From the NCBI GenBank assembly GCA_017382555.1, contig JAFOAB010000234.1:1-7387 (forward strand): 7,387 nucleotides of DNA, in the 5' to 3' direction. This DNA comes from Clostridia bacterium (GTDB lineage Bacteria; Bacillota; Clostridia; Oscillospirales; CAG-272). Below the pieces are notes generated by a model. That model worked only from the letters and a program-made list of their open reading frames with translations, was not told where the DNA came from and ran no database searches. The position numbers and the translations under genes are program-made. Below are positions 6,425 through 7,387 of this stretch, in pieces; position 1 is the stretch's first letter; every line of letters begins with the position of its first letter.

Positions 6425-6444
6425 GTTATGCTATTTGGTACGAA

Positions 6445-7387
6445 TTACTCGTAAAGCTTTGCGAGCTTGGTGAGGTGCTCGTACTTAGCCTTGGAGGCCT
6501 CGCTTGCCTTGTCGAAGAGAGCTTCTGCTCTGTCGGGGAACTGCTGAACAAGGCTGGAGTAACGGGTCTCGGACTTGATGAACTCAACGTAGTCAGCCTG
6601 AGGCTCCTTGGAGTCAAGGGTGAAGGGGTTCTTACCCTCTGCCTTAGCTGCAGGGTTGTATCTGAACATCTGCCAGTAGCCGCAATCAACTGCGCGCTTC
6701 ATCTCGCCCTGGCAGTTGGTCATACCGCCCTTAACACCGTGCATCTCGCAGGGTGCGTAGCCGATAACGATGGAAGGTCCGTGATATGCCTCAGCCTCGG
6801 TAAGAGCCTTGATGGTCTGGTTCATATCAGCGCCCATTGCGATCTGTGCAACGTAAACGTAGCCGTAAGACATTGCGATAGCGGCAAGGTCCTTCTTGGA
6901 GATGGGCTTACCAGCTGCTGCGAACTTAGCAACCTGACCGATGTTGGAAGCCTTGGAAGCCTGTCCACCGGTGTTGGAGTAAACCTCGGTATCGAATACC
7001 ATAATGTTTACGTCCTCGCCGGAAGCGATAACGTGGTCGAGACCGCCGAAGCCGATATCGTATGCCCAACCGTCGCCACCGAAGATCCATACGGACTTCT
7101 TGGAGAGGTAATCCTTGTCAGCAAGGATCTTATCCTTAAGCTCGCACTTGCAATCGCAAGCCTCGAGAGCTGCAACGAGAGCATCGGTAGCCTTGGTGTT
7201 AGCCTCACCGTCATCTACGGTGTTGAGGTAATCGTTAGCGAGAGCCTTGATCTCTTCCTTCTCTGCCTTCTCAGCAAGCTCCTTAACGTAACCGATGAGG
7301 CGCTCTCTGATGGTCTTCTGACCGAGGTACATACCGAGACCGTGCTCAGCGTTGTCCTCGAAGAGGGAGTTAGCCCAAGCGGGACCG
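6445..7387 (-). CDS. nifJ: Pyruvate:ferredoxin (flavodoxin) oxidoreductase, C-terminal part (5' end outside window)
   Basis: PFOR converts pyruvate and CoA to acetyl-CoA and CO2 and passes electrons to ferredoxin or flavodoxin; it is an oxygen-sensitive cytoplasmic Fe-S/TPP enzyme of anaerobes. The frame is open to the right edge, so the ATG at 7332 is internal. About 313 of the usual roughly 1170 residues are visible, beginning GPAWANSLFEDNAEHGLGM, a PFOR signature. The thiamine pyrophosphate site is clear: GDGWAYDIG (7051-7077) followed by DTEVYSNTGGQ. YAPCEMHGVKGGM follows; its Cys (codon 6748-6750) corresponds to the conserved last ligand of the proximal [4Fe-4S] cluster, while the other ligands lie upstream outside the window. 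Codon choice is strongly restricted, for example lysine is essentially always AAG, which indicates very high expression. The C-terminus ends KLAKLYE just before its terminator. An indolepyruvate or 2-oxoglutarate oxidoreductase is unlikely given the single-chain PFOR signatures. Confidence 0.96.
   Translation of the reverse strand, partial: GPAWANSLFEDNAEHGLGMYLGQKTIRERLIGYVKELAEKAEKEEIKALANDYLNTVDDGEANTKATDALVAALEACDCKCELKDKILADKDYLSKKSVWIFGGDGWAYDIGFGGLDHVIASGEDVNIMVFDTEVYSNTGGQASKASNIGQVAKFAAAGKPISKKDLAAIAMSYGYVYVAQIAMGADMNQTIKALTEAEAYHGPSIVIGYAPCEMHGVKGGMTNCQGEMKRAVDCGYWQMFRYNPAAKAEGKNPFTLDSKEPQADYVEFIKSETRYSSLVQQFPDRAEALFDKASEASKAKYEHLTKLAKLYE

Noticed and set aside
1..7387. New defence, phage or biosynthetic multi-gene system
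   Set aside because: All four genes have recognised family assignments, and no nuclease, transposase, reverse transcriptase, toxin-antitoxin pair or RNA array was found on either strand.

Overview
The window looks like chromosome from a gut-type, uncultured member of the Clostridia (Firmicutes/Bacillota). The grounds are a Mfd followed directly by a PrsA/SurA-like lipoprotein on the same strand, which is a common clostridial arrangement; a pyruvate:ferredoxin oxidoreductase, which indicates an anaerobe; and a very large BspA-type leucine-rich-repeat surface protein with a TEP-rich stalk, a type common in host-associated Clostridia. The lineage call is inference from gene content; no rRNA or other marker is present.

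Layout. Positions 2-1837 (+) hold the C-terminal half of mfd, cut by the left edge. Positions 1838-1996 are intergenic and almost filled by a nested palindromic element built from short related units in alternating orientation. Positions 1997-3097 (+) encode a lipoprotein with a parvulin-like fold and no histidine. A perfect 18-bp hairpin (3102-3142) separates it from the convergent gene at 3145-6252 (-), a 1035-residue secreted, membrane-anchored LRR protein made of two tandem copies of the same module. That gene has its own recognisable promoter and Shine-Dalgarno site (6259-6304). A strong rho-independent terminator (6389-6424, active on the - strand) closes the last gene, the C-terminal part of nifJ (6445-7387, -), which is cut by the right edge.

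How the parts relate. mfd (repair of transcription-blocking damage) and the foldase-like lipoprotein probably share a transcript. nifJ is central energy metabolism, and its near-uniform codon choice suggests very high expression. The LRR gene is an independently expressed, more AT-rich accessory gene set between two conserved genes. A secretion foldase next to a large secreted protein is suggestive, but they are convergent and not an operon.

I see no CRISPR array, transposase, tRNA, rRNA, phage gene or defence system, and no clearly new multi-gene system. The best leads are the tandem-duplicated LRR protein with its 12-bp in-frame repeat and higher-order repeat pattern, the histidine-free parvulin-like lipoprotein, and the palindromic intergenic element.
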